Assembly: GCA_021234155.1 (NCBI GenBank)
Contig: JAJEKV010000018.1
Coordinates: 21,187,252 to 21,251,251 of the forward strand
DNA length: 64,000 nt
Reading direction: 5' to 3'
From: Isoetes taiwanensis
Lineage: Eukaryota > Streptophyta > Lycopodiopsida > Isoetales > Isoetaceae
The notes under the pieces were generated by a model that did not search any database, was not told the DNA's origin, and saw only the letters and a list, made by a program, of their open reading frames with translations. Below, piece by piece: positions 1 to 11,287 of this stretch. Numbering within the stretch: position 1 is the first letter of the stretch; every line of letters begins with the position of its first letter. A program made the position numbers and the translations under genes.

Positions 1-190
1 TGGCATGTTTGAGCCACCTTGGCATGTTGGAGTCTAGGTGGCATGTTGGATCCTATGTGGCATGTTTGCGCCACCTTGGCATGTTGGAGCCTGGGTGGCA
101 TGTTGTAGCCCACGTGGCATATTTGAGCCACCTTGGCATGTTGGAGCCCACGTGGCATGTTAGAGTGGGTATGGCATGTTTGAGTCTAAG
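1..190. repeat. 19-bp minisatellite
   Basis: About ten head-to-tail 19-bp units, each starting TGGCATGTT and followed by a variable GAGCC-like half. Units alternate between forms ending CCACCT and forms ending AGG or ACG. The array is cut by the left edge of the window. No coding role is apparent; a long open frame through it comes only from the unit structure. Confidence 0.9.
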
Positions 191-296
191 AAATGCCTAT
201 ATGATGCCAAACCAGTGTCTATCTTTGGTTCTTCGTATCAATGTGTCTTCTACAAGTTGCCAAATGATGGATGTCTTCAAGTTTCACGCTCTACAA

Positions 297-298
<2 letters not shown>

Positions 299-392
<94 letters not shown>

Positions 393-394
393 AC
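299..394. repeat. (CA)n microsatellite
   Basis: An uninterrupted AC dinucleotide run of about 44 units, followed by one T interruption and a few more AC units. Open frames on both strands here are simple-sequence artefacts. Confidence 0.97.
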
Positions 395-489
395 GAAGTT
401 AAATGCTAGTGATTGTGTCAAGCATGCATACAACCCTTTTATGCCGCCATTTTGTGGCAGTAATGCTATGTGAACAACTTGGTCATACA

Positions 490-720
490 TGGATTCTTAG
501 AAAACCATAAAAAACCACACCTAAAAAAAACACTACCTTAAAAAACAACACCTTAAAAAAAGCATCCCTTCAAAAAACCATACCGCCTGAGAAAATAACA
601 CATCCTTAAAAAAGAAACTACACCTCCTTAAAAAACCACACATTCTTAAAATAGAAAACTACGGCTCCCTAAGAAAAACTACATCATATCCTTGAAAAAC
701 CACACCTCCGTATAACTACG
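490..720. repeat. A-rich degenerate tandem repeat
   Basis: Irregular units built on AAAAACCACACC and CTTAAAAAA fill this stretch. A similar degenerate tract with GAAAACTACAC and AAAACCACAC phrases occurs around 15960-16190. No gene is seen. Confidence 0.6.
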
Positions 721-834
721 TGTAGGTTTTTTTCAAATCTTCAAAAAAACAATCCGTACTTTGTTTTTACTGTTGTTTTCAGCCGTGGACCAAATGTTGG
801 GGTTGTAGTGTTGCCTTGCATGTTGCCTCGAATA

Positions 835-1130
835 TTCCCTAGCTCTCTCTCCCACTCTCTGTCTTTTTTCATCTACCAAACTTCATAGCGCTCTCTTTCT
901 CTCTGTCGAAGTCTCTGTCTATCGCCCTCAACTAAATTTGCACGACGCTCTCTTCGTCTTTGTCGAATTCTCTCCCTTTGTTCCCCGGATAAGTTTACAT
1001 AACGCTCCCTTTCTCTCTCTTGTTTCCTCTCTCCTCCTATTGTCTCTCTAGATTGTCTAATAATACGGACTCTATTTGTCCATGTAATTTGACTACTATT
1101 CTCCATCACTATCTTTATGTTATCCAAATA
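835..1130. other. CT-rich low-complexity tract
   Basis: Pyrimidine-biased sequence with repeated CTCTCTTTCTCTCTGTCGAA-like phrases about 55-60 bp apart. It produces an Arg/Glu-rich minus-strand open frame that I treat as an artefact. The flanks (721-834 and 1131-1462) show nothing recognisable. Confidence 0.6.
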
Positions 1131-1462
1131 TAAGTCTATATATAAATACGTAATACGTTGAAAAATAACTCATCAGAGGAAAAAAAAAACTTATCTGTCG
1201 TCCTTTGCGATGTATGTTGAATCTTCATCAATTGTCCTCGAATCTCATTGGTAGCTGAAATCTTCATCTACTGAATAGAACATTAACTGATCAGGACATT
1301 GACACCTTAGATTCTGTAGACCTAAAAAAGAAAAAAGTTTTTTTACAAATCATCATAATATACAATTTAAAAAGACTATGATTTATGGAAGGAGCAAACT
1401 ATATTATATCTATAGGTGCAAAGATGGACACATCAATAAAAGTTATTTTTCTTAAAACGGGC

Positions 1463-1586
1463 ATTATTAAAGACTCATATGGGGCTTAGCCAAATTGACA
1501 CTAACCGGCCTGGAAATATTGATATTATTAAAGACTCATATGGGGCTTAGCCAAGTTGACACTAACTATGGCCTGGAAATATTGAT
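1463..1586. repeat. 61/63-bp tandem duplication
   Basis: Two adjacent copies (1463-1523 and 1524-1586) of a block beginning ATTATTAAAGACTCATATGG and ending GGAAATATTGAT. They differ by a few substitutions and a 2-nt indel. Confidence 0.9.
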
Positions 1587-2460
1587 ATTGTAATTGTAAT
1601 TGTAACGTGTTTTTGTTTTCATTCTAACTTGCATGCATAAAGATCTTTGGCTACTTATAAGTACTCGAGGCCCTTGTCATGTAGTCTATAATTACTAATG
1701 AATTCGGTTGGAACACGAATGGAATCTATTGAGGATTTTAGGAGACGAAAGTTGGATATGGGATATATTGACATGAGAATTATGGCTCTGAAGGTGGAAG
1801 AAGAATCTGCGGTGGTATTACTCAAGCATATCCTACACGGCTGATCGACGACACCCATTGCTTCCCCTAACACCAACTCGTCCAAAAAGCCCCCCAGGCC
1901 AATGTCAGTCATCCAACCCCAAAACCCCATCGGACCACCAATGAAAGGGTTGACTCTTCGAGCAACCCAAAAAGGGGAGAGACTTGACAGATAGTGGATG
2001 CGAACAGGGAGAAAACACAAACGGGCAAACGGCTTTATTGGGGATAACGGTGTGCTCATTTCCATTCTAATCTTAGACGTCATCGCAATAATGGCCTCCA
2101 GCAATGGCATGCCCATCTGAAACGAAGGATCATTGTCAATTTATACAACAGTGAGTATTTAAATAGCTTGTGTTTTGCTTAAATACTTGAATAACAAATA
2201 ATAATAGTATAGGCTTAAAATATTATATCAGAGAGAAATTGCAGAGAAAGGGAAATCGTAATAGTATAGGCCTACATACAATATTGTAACAGAAAGAAAT
2301 CGCAAGAAATCGCAGAGAAAGGGAAATCTAGCAATGCAAGAAAGGAGAAGAAACTCGAGAGGACTACCTTGGGAATGCAAGGAGCGCAAAGTCGAGCGCC
2401 TCAAGGAATAGCCTGAACCGTGCCCAACCACTTGAGAACACCCTTTATTTATAAGGATGT
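1587..2460. other. No recognised gene; short internal repeats
   Basis: A minus-strand open frame of about 153 codons spans 1655-2116 but matches no family I know. Around 2207-2330 a phrase with CAGAGAAAGGGAAATC occurs twice next to AATAGTATAGGC, a degenerate local duplication. Confidence 0.4.
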
Positions 2461-2861
2461 ATTAATTAATACAAACTATTACATCCAACCATTTCAAACT
2501 AAAATCCCCCTGAAACGCCCTTTGGTTTGGATGCATATTCATACGGGGGTTTACATAGTGTAGCGAAAGCCCCTAAAAACTTAAAATACATGTACAAAAT
2601 TAACACCATTAAGTATATTCCCTCAAACCTTATAGTATTTTGCAAACCTCAATATACAGTATACAAAAACTTGTACATGCATACCTCGCAAATGACGCTC
2701 GCTATGTACGGTCCAGATCGAGGAATAAAGGGCAAATATGCACATCCGACAGCTCTCGGTGCCCGGAGTAACCCATCATGTGAATATGCACCCAAACCAA
2801 AGGGGGCTTCAGGGGGGTTTTAATTTAAAATTGTTGGATGTAATGGTTTGTGCTAATTAAT
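2461..2861. mobile_element. MITE-like element with long terminal inverted repeats
   Basis: The ends are inverted copies. The left end starts ATTAATTAATACAAAC; the reverse complement of the right end reads ATTAATTAGCACAAAC. The similarity continues for about 80 bp per arm through TTACATCCAAC, the C-run and TTTGGTTTGG. The roughly 240-bp middle shows no transposase. I see no unambiguous target-site duplication; AT-rich flanks hide short ones. This is the architecture of a non-autonomous foldback/MITE DNA transposon. The superfamily is not assigned. Confidence 0.7.
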
Positions 2862-2932
2862 GTTAATGGTAGTTATATGTTGGTTGTTGTTAATTAATGT
2901 TGTTGGTAGTTGTTTGTTGGTTGTTAGTTGAA

Positions 2933-3323
2933 GCTTACCATCAATTAAAGATGTGAAAAATTTAGACAAGCATAAGAAGCGTCTCCTTCGTATTGATTGC
3001 AAAAAGTGCTCATTAAAAAATACAAGCATCAATTTAGCTGCAAATGAAGCCCTAAAGGAGCTGTACACCAGCAATCTAAGAAGCGCTAAGAAATAAACCC
3101 CCCTACATCAGAAACATCAGCTCGAACTAAAAATGAGGTTCAATTTGCATTCCCAAACTCTTCATATCTCTATGTGGAGGTTAAAAATATATCTATCTAT
3201 CTTCTTAGTTTTCCTTTGGAATATCCAATAAACCAGAAATATTGCTTACCAACATTTATTGCTCCAAACATAGTTGCAATAGGAGGCTCGTTAATAAAGG
3301 AGAAGTATGAAAAATCCGTATGA
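2933..3323 (+). other. Unassigned open frames, possible old exon(s)
   Basis: From about 2935 a frame without ATG runs 53 codons to a TAA at 3094-3096. It is rich in Lys and Leu and includes the phrase KDVKNLDKHKKRLLRIDC. An overlapping frame (3090-3323, about 77 codons) includes LSFPLEYPINQKYCLPTF. Neither matches a family I know. They could be one frameshifted exon or chance open frames in AT-rich DNA. Confidence 0.2.
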
Positions 3324-3991
3324 CAACATATGCAATTTAGCACTGTCAAAAATTTTCTTTACAAAACCATTCCACAGATGTAAAAGTAAAGGATTTTATA
3401 GCTTGCATGACTATAGAAAGTATTCACCTTCTATGTCATTGTGGTTAAAGGATGGGTGCAATAGGACCACAACCTTCATACATAGTCCTTTGGTGAGCAA
3501 AGCATCAACCTTCAGTCCACATAGTCAAGGATAATTTTTTAAAAAAAAAGAGAGAGAACACTCCATTCTGTTCAATTTTATTATGGCCTTAGAACCGATT
3601 TTAAATAACAGAATAAGAATGATCTAACCTTCCCAGCAAAAGCCAGCTACTCAAATGGAGTAAACCTATTTGTTTTTCAGGCTATTGATAATCTTTTTGC
3701 ATTCTAGAATTGCCTTTAGGTGCAAGAGACCATAACTCTGGGTATGAGTATATGATATACAAAAGAGAAGTTTTTTTTGGAGAATGAGATGACTTACTAG
3801 TTCACGGTTCCTGATCCAAGTTGGAATATGAAAAAGGGACCTCTGGCTTTCTCCTTTTTTTGGTTGCCAGATCTTCTTTTCTTTTCTTTTTTCTGGCCTT
3901 CTCTATCCCAAACATCAAAGATAAGACTTTTTCGTGAAGAAGGCTTAGATTTTGTAGTAGGGAAATGAACATTAACCATGCAATCTTCTAG

Positions 3992-4201
3992 TTAGCATCC
4001 TGAAAAGCATTCTTGATCTTCTATCTTCCACATAATCCACCGACTAACAATTGGGCTTCTACGTACCATCCTACAAAGCCTTGCAGCTTCAGATATAGCC
4101 ACACTAGGTAAGAATTCCCAGATCTTCCTGTACAAACCTGCCAAGGAGTTAAGGTTTTCTCTTAGAAAGGGTCTGGGACTTAGACGTTGATATGCTCCCA
4201 G
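3992..4201 (-). other. Unassigned open frame, gene relic candidate
   Basis: About 69 sense codons without an ATG lie between stops on the minus strand. The composition is protein-like (RENLNSL, LYRKIWEFL, SRWIMWKIED). I do not recognise the family. It may be a retroelement or exon relic. A further minus-strand frame at 3797-3979 is Lys-rich low complexity and not counted as a gene. Confidence 0.22.
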
Positions 4202-4204
4202 CTA

Positions 4205-5076
4205 GAGTAGAACAATTTGTACATGAGCAATGATTAGATCCTTAAAAAAGCATGGGCTCATGTATTATTGCCCAAAATTGGGGTAGTCCATATCTATCAT
4301 CCAAGATATAGTTAATTCAGCCACGTCCTAGGTGGTTAATCCAGCCTTCCAAAAGCAGCCACCCTCCTGCCTCCTCTGCATCCCTCCTCTGCACGCCTCC
4401 TCTGCACACCACCTCTGCATACCCCATCCCTGCCTCAATCATATCGTCTGTCAGACTGTACCTGGCATCTCCACCTTACTTGAAGCAGAGCCATGAATAA
4501 TTGCTCAAATGAACTCTTAAAATCAATAAAAAGTGAAGAGTACAAATAGCATTGTGGGTTCTGGATAATCAAATTCAATTATATACATACTTATAAAGAC
4601 CAAAGAGCATAACCTTCTATAACCTCTTTCAACATTTTTTATAAATCTTCTCTTTTATCTTTGAGCAGGAATATAACTTTCTATAATCTCTCCCAAGCGA
4701 TGTCATTTAATACATTTTCCTTGAATTTTGACTTTGGACCTAACTCATATAAATGTCCAATTTGTGTCCAACCTAGGACTCACTGGAGTTTTCTCCATAG
4801 GAAGTTCTTGACGTCCCCACCCATTTAGAAGCCAAGAGTAAACCATCAACCATCAATGTCTGAAAACAATGCATTGTTAGAATTTTCGCATGCTCATATT
4901 CATATACTTTATTTTAACCATTGCTTACAATGGAAAAGATTAGATTTCTTACACAAGAATGTTGCTAGATCATAAAAATCTTCACATGCAATTTCAAACT
5001 TTGGCTGGTAAATTTATTTGAGAAACTCTTGCTCGTACAAAAAAATTGACATAACACTCACATACATATAGCGTAC
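4205..5076. other. Intergenic, no gene seen
   Basis: AT-rich sequence with no convincing coding stretch. The only structured piece is the CTCCTCTGCA repeat near 4362-4436. Confidence 0.5.
4362..4436. repeat. CTCCTCTGCA short tandem repeat
   Basis: Imperfect 13-15 bp units, each ending CCTCTGCA or close to it, occur five to six times in a row within a C-rich tract. Confidence 0.7.
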
Positions 5077-5111
5077 GAGAAATTTATCGCGGCCGCCGCG
5101 AACATTTCTCT
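5077..5111 (-). repeat. GC-rich palindrome, copy P1
   Basis: On the minus strand this reads AGAGAAATGTTCGCGGCGG, then CCGCGATAAATTTCTC with a minimal centre. It belongs to the same family as the palindromes at 22820, 36133 and 43451 but is in the opposite orientation and lacks the inner GGCC arm. The surroundings show no other similarity to those loci. Confidence 0.85.
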
Positions 5112-5591
5112 TTTTCCACACCCTGTGTGTAGAGAAGCGAATCAAATTCTTTTTGTCTGATTTTTCAGATTCACTTGTTCTAGATACCTTATGAGCTCAA
5201 AATCTTGTTGGAATAACAATACCTCACATTTGGCAAGCTCTAATTGGCATTCCTTTGCATGGCACCAATCCATTGTAAAGAAAGAATTTCTCATCAATGT
5301 AAAGATGATACAATGCAAAAAAGATGAAGCCACCATCTCATAGGCCAGTTTGTCCTCCGTAGACGTTAAAATATACTTCCTTCCTTCCTCTTTTTAATAT
5401 ACGCGCATGCTAGAAGCATTGCCAACGTTATTATGACTTTCTTCAAAATAAAGAATACACTTTTATGGACCTATAGCATACCCATAGGTAATAACAAGCC
5501 CCTTTTTTTTTCCAATCACACAGTTCTTCTAAGCCAATTATTATTTGATGCCACACAAACTGGCTCTCTTTCCTATATAAATATATCTGTA

Positions 5592-5763
5592 AATCTATTT
5601 TTTCCATGTGTAAGGTGTTAGTGTATGGTTATGGTCTGAAATACACTATAGAAGGTTGCAAATAAAAAACATGTACAATCTGTTTTGTCCATGTGAAAGG
5701 TGTTAGTGTATGCTTATGGTCTGAAATACACTATAGAAGGTTGCAAATAAGAAACATGTACAA
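5592..5763. repeat. ~85-bp tandem duplication
   Basis: Two adjacent copies containing GGTGTTAGTGTATG, CTGAAATACACTATAGAAGG and CATGTACAA. They differ at a handful of positions. Confidence 0.9.
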
Positions 5764-5943
5764 GGCCAAGGCACAAGCCTGAATGGAGTCTTTCTTGTGT
5801 ATATTGTTCTTCCATTGAGTAATTTAATAAGACAGACCTTCAAAGTGGTGTTGTGTACAAGTTGCAAAACACTAATAATTCTTTACTAGTCTCAAAGCAA
5901 TGATTATTTAAAATACTCTTGGTTGAAAGTATACAAGCTTTTG

Positions 5944-7870
5944 TTATTTGCAAGATGATAGTGGGGCACCACAAAGGCCATCATTACTCGCAAATGCATA
6001 AGAAGGAAAGCTGCTAAGTTTACCGCCCTGAGGAATAGCTCCTGTGAGATGGTTGTGTGACAAGTCCAGACTTTTGAGTCGATTCAAGTTCAGGAAGCTG
6101 GAAGGTATCTGTCCTGTTAACTTATTTGAAGAAAGATCCAGGTATTCTAACTCATGAAGATTACCAATCTGTCCTGTTAACTTATTTGAAGAAAGATCCA
6201 GGTATTCTAACTCATGAAGATTACCAATCTGTGCAGGGATCCTGCCACCAAGCTTGTTACCTTTTAGGCTCAACATAAAAAGGCTGCCAAGTTTCCCAAA
6301 CTCCGTTGGCATACTGCCACTCAGTTTGTTCCAATCAAGATCCAGAACCAAAAGCTTACGCAAGTATTTTATTGTTTTTGGAATTGGACCTGTCAAAGTG
6401 GTACGGAGTATCAACCTCTGCAACCCAGTGCAGTTCCCAATAGAGGCAGGAATTGTGCCAGTAATTCCTCGACCATTTATGTAACAGTATTGCAACTTGA
6501 CCAGCTTGCTAAAATCTGGCAAGCTTCCAGTTAAATTTTTCCCTATAATCCCCAATGTCTCAATGTTAGACAGCTTGGCAAAACTTGAAGGAATAGAACC
6601 TGTTAGTAAATTTCCTTCCAAAATAAAGTAACGCAGTTTAACCAAGTTGCCTATAGACTCTGGAATATTTCCAGTATACAGAGCACCTTTAGGATCATCA
6701 GGTTTTTCTATCTCCATATTCGGAGGACCACTAAGATCAAGATACTCGAGATTTGTTAGAAGACCTAGCGAGGAAGGAATAGGGCCTACAAAGTTATTTC
6801 CTGCAAGGTTTAGCCTTCTGAGCTTAGTAAGATTGCCAATACTCTCTGGTATCTTTCCATCCAACTCACAATATACTACACTCAGCTCTGTCAAATTTGT
6901 TAGCTGTCCTATGCAGGCTGGAATGCTTCCAATTAGACCAGAATTGAAAGCAAGTCCTAAATAGTCCAGACTTTTTAGATTGCAAAGCTGCAGTGGTATT
7001 TTTTTAATCATACCATTGCCACTTAAGTCGAGATATTTGAGATTCGAAAACTTGTCAATATAGGTTGGTATAGCAGAAAGATAGACGTAGGACAGATCAA
7101 GGTATGTCAAGTTAAAGAGTTGGGATAAGCACCTTGGAATTGTGTTCAGCTGAGCAGCAGATGACAGAGATATAAGATTAAGATTTTTAAGGCCGCATAA
7201 GATGCTGATAATGTCGTCTTTCAGGCCAGAGTAGAAGCTGCTGCTCAAATCTATTTGCTCGAGCTTTTGAAGCCTGGCCAAATCTTTTGGCATGTCAGTG
7301 ATGTTCTCAATACTAATACTTGTGCCGCTCAAGTTAAGAAGTCTGAGCTGCGACAGTTGAGACAGTCCTGATGGCCATGAGTACAGATCCACATTTGACA
7401 AGTCTAGTAGTTGAAGTGATTTAACACGCACTAAGTATCTGCTCACAGGATTGAAAGACTTGGTTTTATCCACACTCAGCTTGGACTTGGAACTAGATAG
7501 GCTCAAGCCAATGATGCTTCCATTGCTGTTAAGAAAAAGGTAACTTATTTCAGCAATAATTTTTCAAGATGTAAAAGATGAAAATGCAAGAGAATGCTAG
7601 AATTTGGAGCTTAATCTCACATCTACACAAACACGTAAATTGAAAGAAGAGCAATCACCTGTTGCATGAAACTCCCTGCCATTGACAACAGTCAACAGTA
7701 GTTTTCCACAATGGAAGAACTTCAGAGCTAGAGTTAAGACTAGATTTGAAGCCCAAAAGAGCATCATTATCACTCTTTCTACAAAGGGCATTTGCTGCAC
7801 TGCCCAAGGAAGGGGCCAAGAGAAATGCAATAAGTAAGGCTTGAAGCCAATGCTTGAATGAAGGAAACAT
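5944..7870 (-). CDS. Secreted plant LRR protein (receptor-like, no membrane anchor)
   Basis: A two-exon gene. Exon 1 is 7870-7659; a 133-nt intron (7658-7526) has a GTGATT donor and a CTTAACAG acceptor; exon 2 is 7525-5944. The spliced product is 597 aa. Residues 1-26 form a signal peptide (hydrophobic LLIAFLLAPSLGSA). Residues ~29-70 are the plant LRR N-terminal cap, with ALLGFKSSL and DCCQWQGVSC. About 18-19 LRRs of the plant extracellular LxxLxxLDLSxNxLxGxIP type follow. The protein ends at the C-cap GLCGAPLSSCK, exactly where receptor-like proteins and kinases would continue into a transmembrane helix. None follows before or after the stop, so it is predicted to be secreted or apoplastic. 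Such proteins often act in pathogen perception or development; the ligand is unknown. The start is the first Met before the signal peptide. Residues 505-544 hold an exact 20-aa duplication. Confidence 0.85.
6107..6232 (-). repeat. Exact 60-bp in-frame duplication inside the LRR gene
   Basis: Two identical consecutive 60-bp copies encode residues 505-524 and 525-544 of the LRR protein. The unit is 20 aa rather than the usual 24 aa LRR period, so one repeat is four residues short and the solenoid register is perturbed. Identity over the whole unit implies a very recent event or an assembly slip. Confidence 0.95.
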
Positions 7871-7970
7871 TGCAGTGCTTTTCGAACTGTGTAAGGTTTT
7901 CTGATGGATTTGCAGAATGGCGCAATGGGTTTCTTAAGTAATGCTCGTTCAATTCTATACTGTTCAAATG

Positions 7971-8038
7971 CCGCCATTTCCGAAAGACACAAGGCGGCCA
8001 AGAGCCGCCATTTCCGAAAAACACAAGGCAGCCAAGAG
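7971..8038. repeat. 34-bp tandem duplication
   Basis: Two adjacent copies of CCGCCATTTCCGAAA, followed by ACACAAGGC and GCCAAGAG, with two or so mismatches, about 100 bp upstream of the LRR start codon. Confidence 0.9.
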
Positions 8039-9045
8039 TCTATAACTGGTCTTGGGTCAAAAAAGCTGTCTACTCAAAAAGAAATGGGCGAGTACGAAGA
8101 CTGTTGTTTCTGTTAGAATATGACAACCCTGCCAACTCAGCATGCAATATGATATGGCATCCATGTAGGCAAAGAGTCATGTCTGTTATGAAGAGTCGTG
8201 TCTAAATCTATATGAAGCTACGTGAGAGGCTTGTACTCACGATTTTCCTATTTCTATTCAATATACTATTTGCATTGTATTCATGTGTTGATTCCTAAAC
8301 TTAAGACTTTTTAGACACTGCTTCTTGTTGTGGCAAACCTTGTGTTGTAAGGGCTTCTTTTACTCTTTGTTCCTTTGCAGCTATGGATAATTAACTAAAG
8401 TATTTAAACATTATTCAAGTGATGTACCTGTATAAAAAACAATTGAAATTCAGTTTGATGTAGTTCTATTGTGCAAAATGTCTTTGCTCCAATTTCTATT
8501 CAGTGTCCTGCTAAGAAATAAGCAAACAGTAGATTGTAGTAGATGAAGGGATGCCCATGATGCCTTGTCTGTTATGCCCGGAACACATAGGTATGGTGCC
8601 ACATCAGTGATTCAAACAAAAATCAAAGTGCCAGGCAGTGTCGAATCATAATCAGCGGTGTCGTTAGCACTTGCGATGCCATTTGGTACCATTTATTGCC
8701 ACGTCCGCTAACTCCGCTGCCGTATGTGAAGTCTTGCCTTGTATACTCTACCGCCGTATGCCAAATCTCGCCCGATATACTCTGGCGAAAAATCAAAGAG
8801 TACACAATTCCTAATTCTTGGATTTATCACGTGGGAACTGGCTGTAGGATATGACGAGGAGTTGAAATTGTCACCAAGAGTATTCATATCTCGCTATATT
8901 ATTTAAATTTGTCAATTCCAAAACCCCCCCCCCATTTCTTTTCAAAAAAAACTCCCCCAAATTCCTCATCCTTTGCCACGTCATCGATCCTTCCAGTATG
9001 CGTTTGTTTCTCTATCTTTTCTCTTTCGTTTTCTTCTGGTTTGAC
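8039..9045. other. Intergenic; possible LTR relic near 8111
   Basis: From 8111 the sequence TGTTAGAATATGAC and the later CTATTTCTATTCAATATAC resemble the start and the tail of Copia-type LTRs. No partner LTR or target duplication is visible, so this is only a hint. A C-homopolymer of 9 lies at about 8925. No gene is seen. Confidence 0.25.
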
Positions 9046-10003
9046 TGGCGCTGACGCTGGCCATCTTCGCCCCTGGCGCTGGCGCTGAGGGTTATAGATG
9101 CACGTAGGTTTATGTGCGCTCTATTTTGTATGGGACTTGTAGCACATAGATATGCTTTGTCGCAGTTGCACGTCATTGTTCTTTTTAGTTTATTCTTTAA
9201 AAATACTTGCTTTTTTTTTTACGAAACGAGTTCCTCTAGGGTTTTACAGAAGAATTTACTCATACAATTTCCTCTACAAGTTGGGCCTAAGAAGGCAAAA
9301 GCACAAACCATATTGAATACATACTCAGCAGATACATGACTGCTCTACAAGGCATGTACGAAACTATATCTATTCTTAGTTTAGCAAAATGAAAATCGAC
9401 GTAATGCTAGTTTCATGCCATATCCAGATGATGTATTTCTAAAGGATTGGTAGAATAGGATTTTTCTTTTCCTGGTCTGGTGCTTTTTTTTAAAGTGGTT
9501 GTTAAGCTGTGATGAAAAAGCCTGGATGTATTTTTTGGATACGATCAAAGCATCTTATGCATTTTGTTTGATATGCAGAAACATAAAGCAGCGCTCTAGT
9601 AAAGAAATCAAAACAACGTAAGAAAATGCCTGCCCACAAAAAATAAGAGAGGAGAGTAAAAAAAGGGTTATATTATTGCTTACTAGCTGTTTAAATTAAA
9701 ATGATTCATGAGATCAGAGCTATTATTTTGCGTATTTGAGCTGATTGAGTGGTTTATTTAGTGGATGGTTGACTTTGAGTCTATTATTTATTTATTTTTT
9801 ATTAATTCTTTCCTCATTTTTTCTCCGCCGCCACTTTTGGTGGTTTCTCCACGAGACAGCTGTATTTTGTAAAGAGGTCGTTTACGCCGCTTTTTCAATG
9901 AAAACCTTATCCATTGTAACGATCTTGGCCACTTGATGGGTCAGTATACATACTCATGTGCGTATATGCTGGCTTGACATGCTTGCAAGGTAGAACATGC
10001 ATG
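9046..10003. repeat. Dispersed repeat block B, longest copy (B1)
   Basis: Starts at a GGCGCT-rich tract and contains GGGTTATAGATGCACGTAGG, GATACGATCAAAGCATC and GGTGGTTTCTCCACGAGACA. Its 5' part recurs at 14406-15151 and its 3' part at 12561-12998, all in the same orientation and at high identity with few indels. No protein family is seen in it. Its identity (LTR, Helitron-like or segmental) is open. Confidence 0.85.
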
Positions 10004-10194
10004 GGTCCTCGCACGCTATGGGTGGCATAAATGACGCCATTTTTAGCCCTAAATAATAGCGCTAATTAAGGGGGTTTAACTGAATTTTTAAATTTTATTT
10101 TAGCACTAAATCCCGCCCATGGGATCCTAAACCGTCGAACCTTTCCCCCTTTCCTACTTTCTTGGAGTTTCTTGGATCGGATTCAGAAACATAG

Positions 10195-10530
10195 TTGCTC
10201 CCCATCGAGATCCCCGTACATTGCTTGGTTAACTGGCCGGATCAAATTGCTATGACTGTACTGCTCCCACAGCAGTAATTATCGAAATCCGTTATCTGTA
10301 CCATTCTAAACAATTGCCAGTCATTAGATTCAACAAAATCCCCAATCGAGATCCCATTTCCCTGCATGGTTAAGCGGCGAGTAAATTCTTTGTGGATGTC
10401 TTTGCTTCCACGGCAGATAATTATCGAATTGGGTTATTTGTACCATTCTAAACAATCGATTGCCAGACAATCGAGATCCCATTACTCTGCTTTGTAAAGA
10501 GCTCGGATCAAATTGCTCATCTGAACAATT
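10195..10530. repeat. Degenerate 125-141 bp tandem repeat
   Basis: The phrase ATCGAGATCCC recurs at about 10204, 10345 and 10469. GTACCATTCTAAACAAT occurs twice and GGATCAAATTGCT twice. Copies are clearly related but diverged. Confidence 0.75.
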
Positions 10531-11287
10531 TCCCAGACTCAAGAAAAGTTGTTTTAGTGGTAAGCATCTAATCTTTGTTCACAAATCTTTGGGAATGGTA
10601 AATAATGTGGAAATGGTTTCATTCTATTATATTTCATGCTTCTATATTGAAGACAAAGGTTAATGTAGCAGGTGTGGAGGATTGCATTCCAGGTGTGGAG
10701 AACTTTTTGGGCTTGGTATCAGCGAAAAGTACAGCTTAGTAATATTTGGTCGTGCAAGTTCAATAAGTTGATGCTAACGAGTTTAGCATTTGGTACTATG
10801 TTTGCAGACAATCAGTTAGCAAATTATGCTAACAGGTTGTATTGGTACTACGTTTCGCAGGCAGTACTTGCTAGTTAGTATGTATTGTGTACCCGAGTTA
10901 CTTAGTGATTTCGTGCTATGTTTGCAGGCAACATTTGCTAAGTAGCAGGTTACATTAAGAACGCGAATTTTGTGCTACACTTGCAGGCTCAAATTGTTAT
11001 TAGCGGCGGTTGCTAAGAAGATGAAGTTCAGTGCTAAGTTAGAAAGAGTTAGCTGCTATTTAGCATGACATGCTAAGCATTTGCTAATTTGCAGACAATA
11101 GGCCCAAGGTAATTGGTGTTCATGACAATGAGTAATTATTTGGCAAAAGTAGCAGTTCATTGCTAAGCTCTTAGAGTTAGTACTATTCAGGATACTTAGT
11201 GCTATGATTTGAATTTGGTTTAGTTTTTTTTGGACACAATGAAGAACTTCCAGTGATATATAATTTCAAAGCTGGTGCAGGGATAGA
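10531..11287 (+). other. Leader region of the hypothetical ORF, motif-repetitive
   Basis: No coding frame. Many short phrases such as GCTAAG, TTTGCAG and TTAGCA recur loosely. Several TTTGCAG/GCAG sites could act as splice acceptors, so this may hold untranslated exons of the ORF at 11288; that is inference. Confidence 0.3.

Noticed and set aside
9-490. His/Thr/Cys/Val-rich frames over the minisatellite and CA run
   Set aside because: Simple-sequence translation artefacts.
873-1127. Arg/Glu-rich minus-strand frame
   Set aside because: Encoded by a CT-rich low-complexity tract with ~57-bp periodicity; no domain.
1655-2116. 153-codon minus-strand frame
   Set aside because: No recognised motif; both strands stay open only in parts and composition gives no support for coding.
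10705-10735. TGGTATCAGCG, similar to an initiator Met-tRNA primer-binding site, upstream of the hypothetical ORF
   Set aside because: Only partly matches, and no LTR pair ends at that position.
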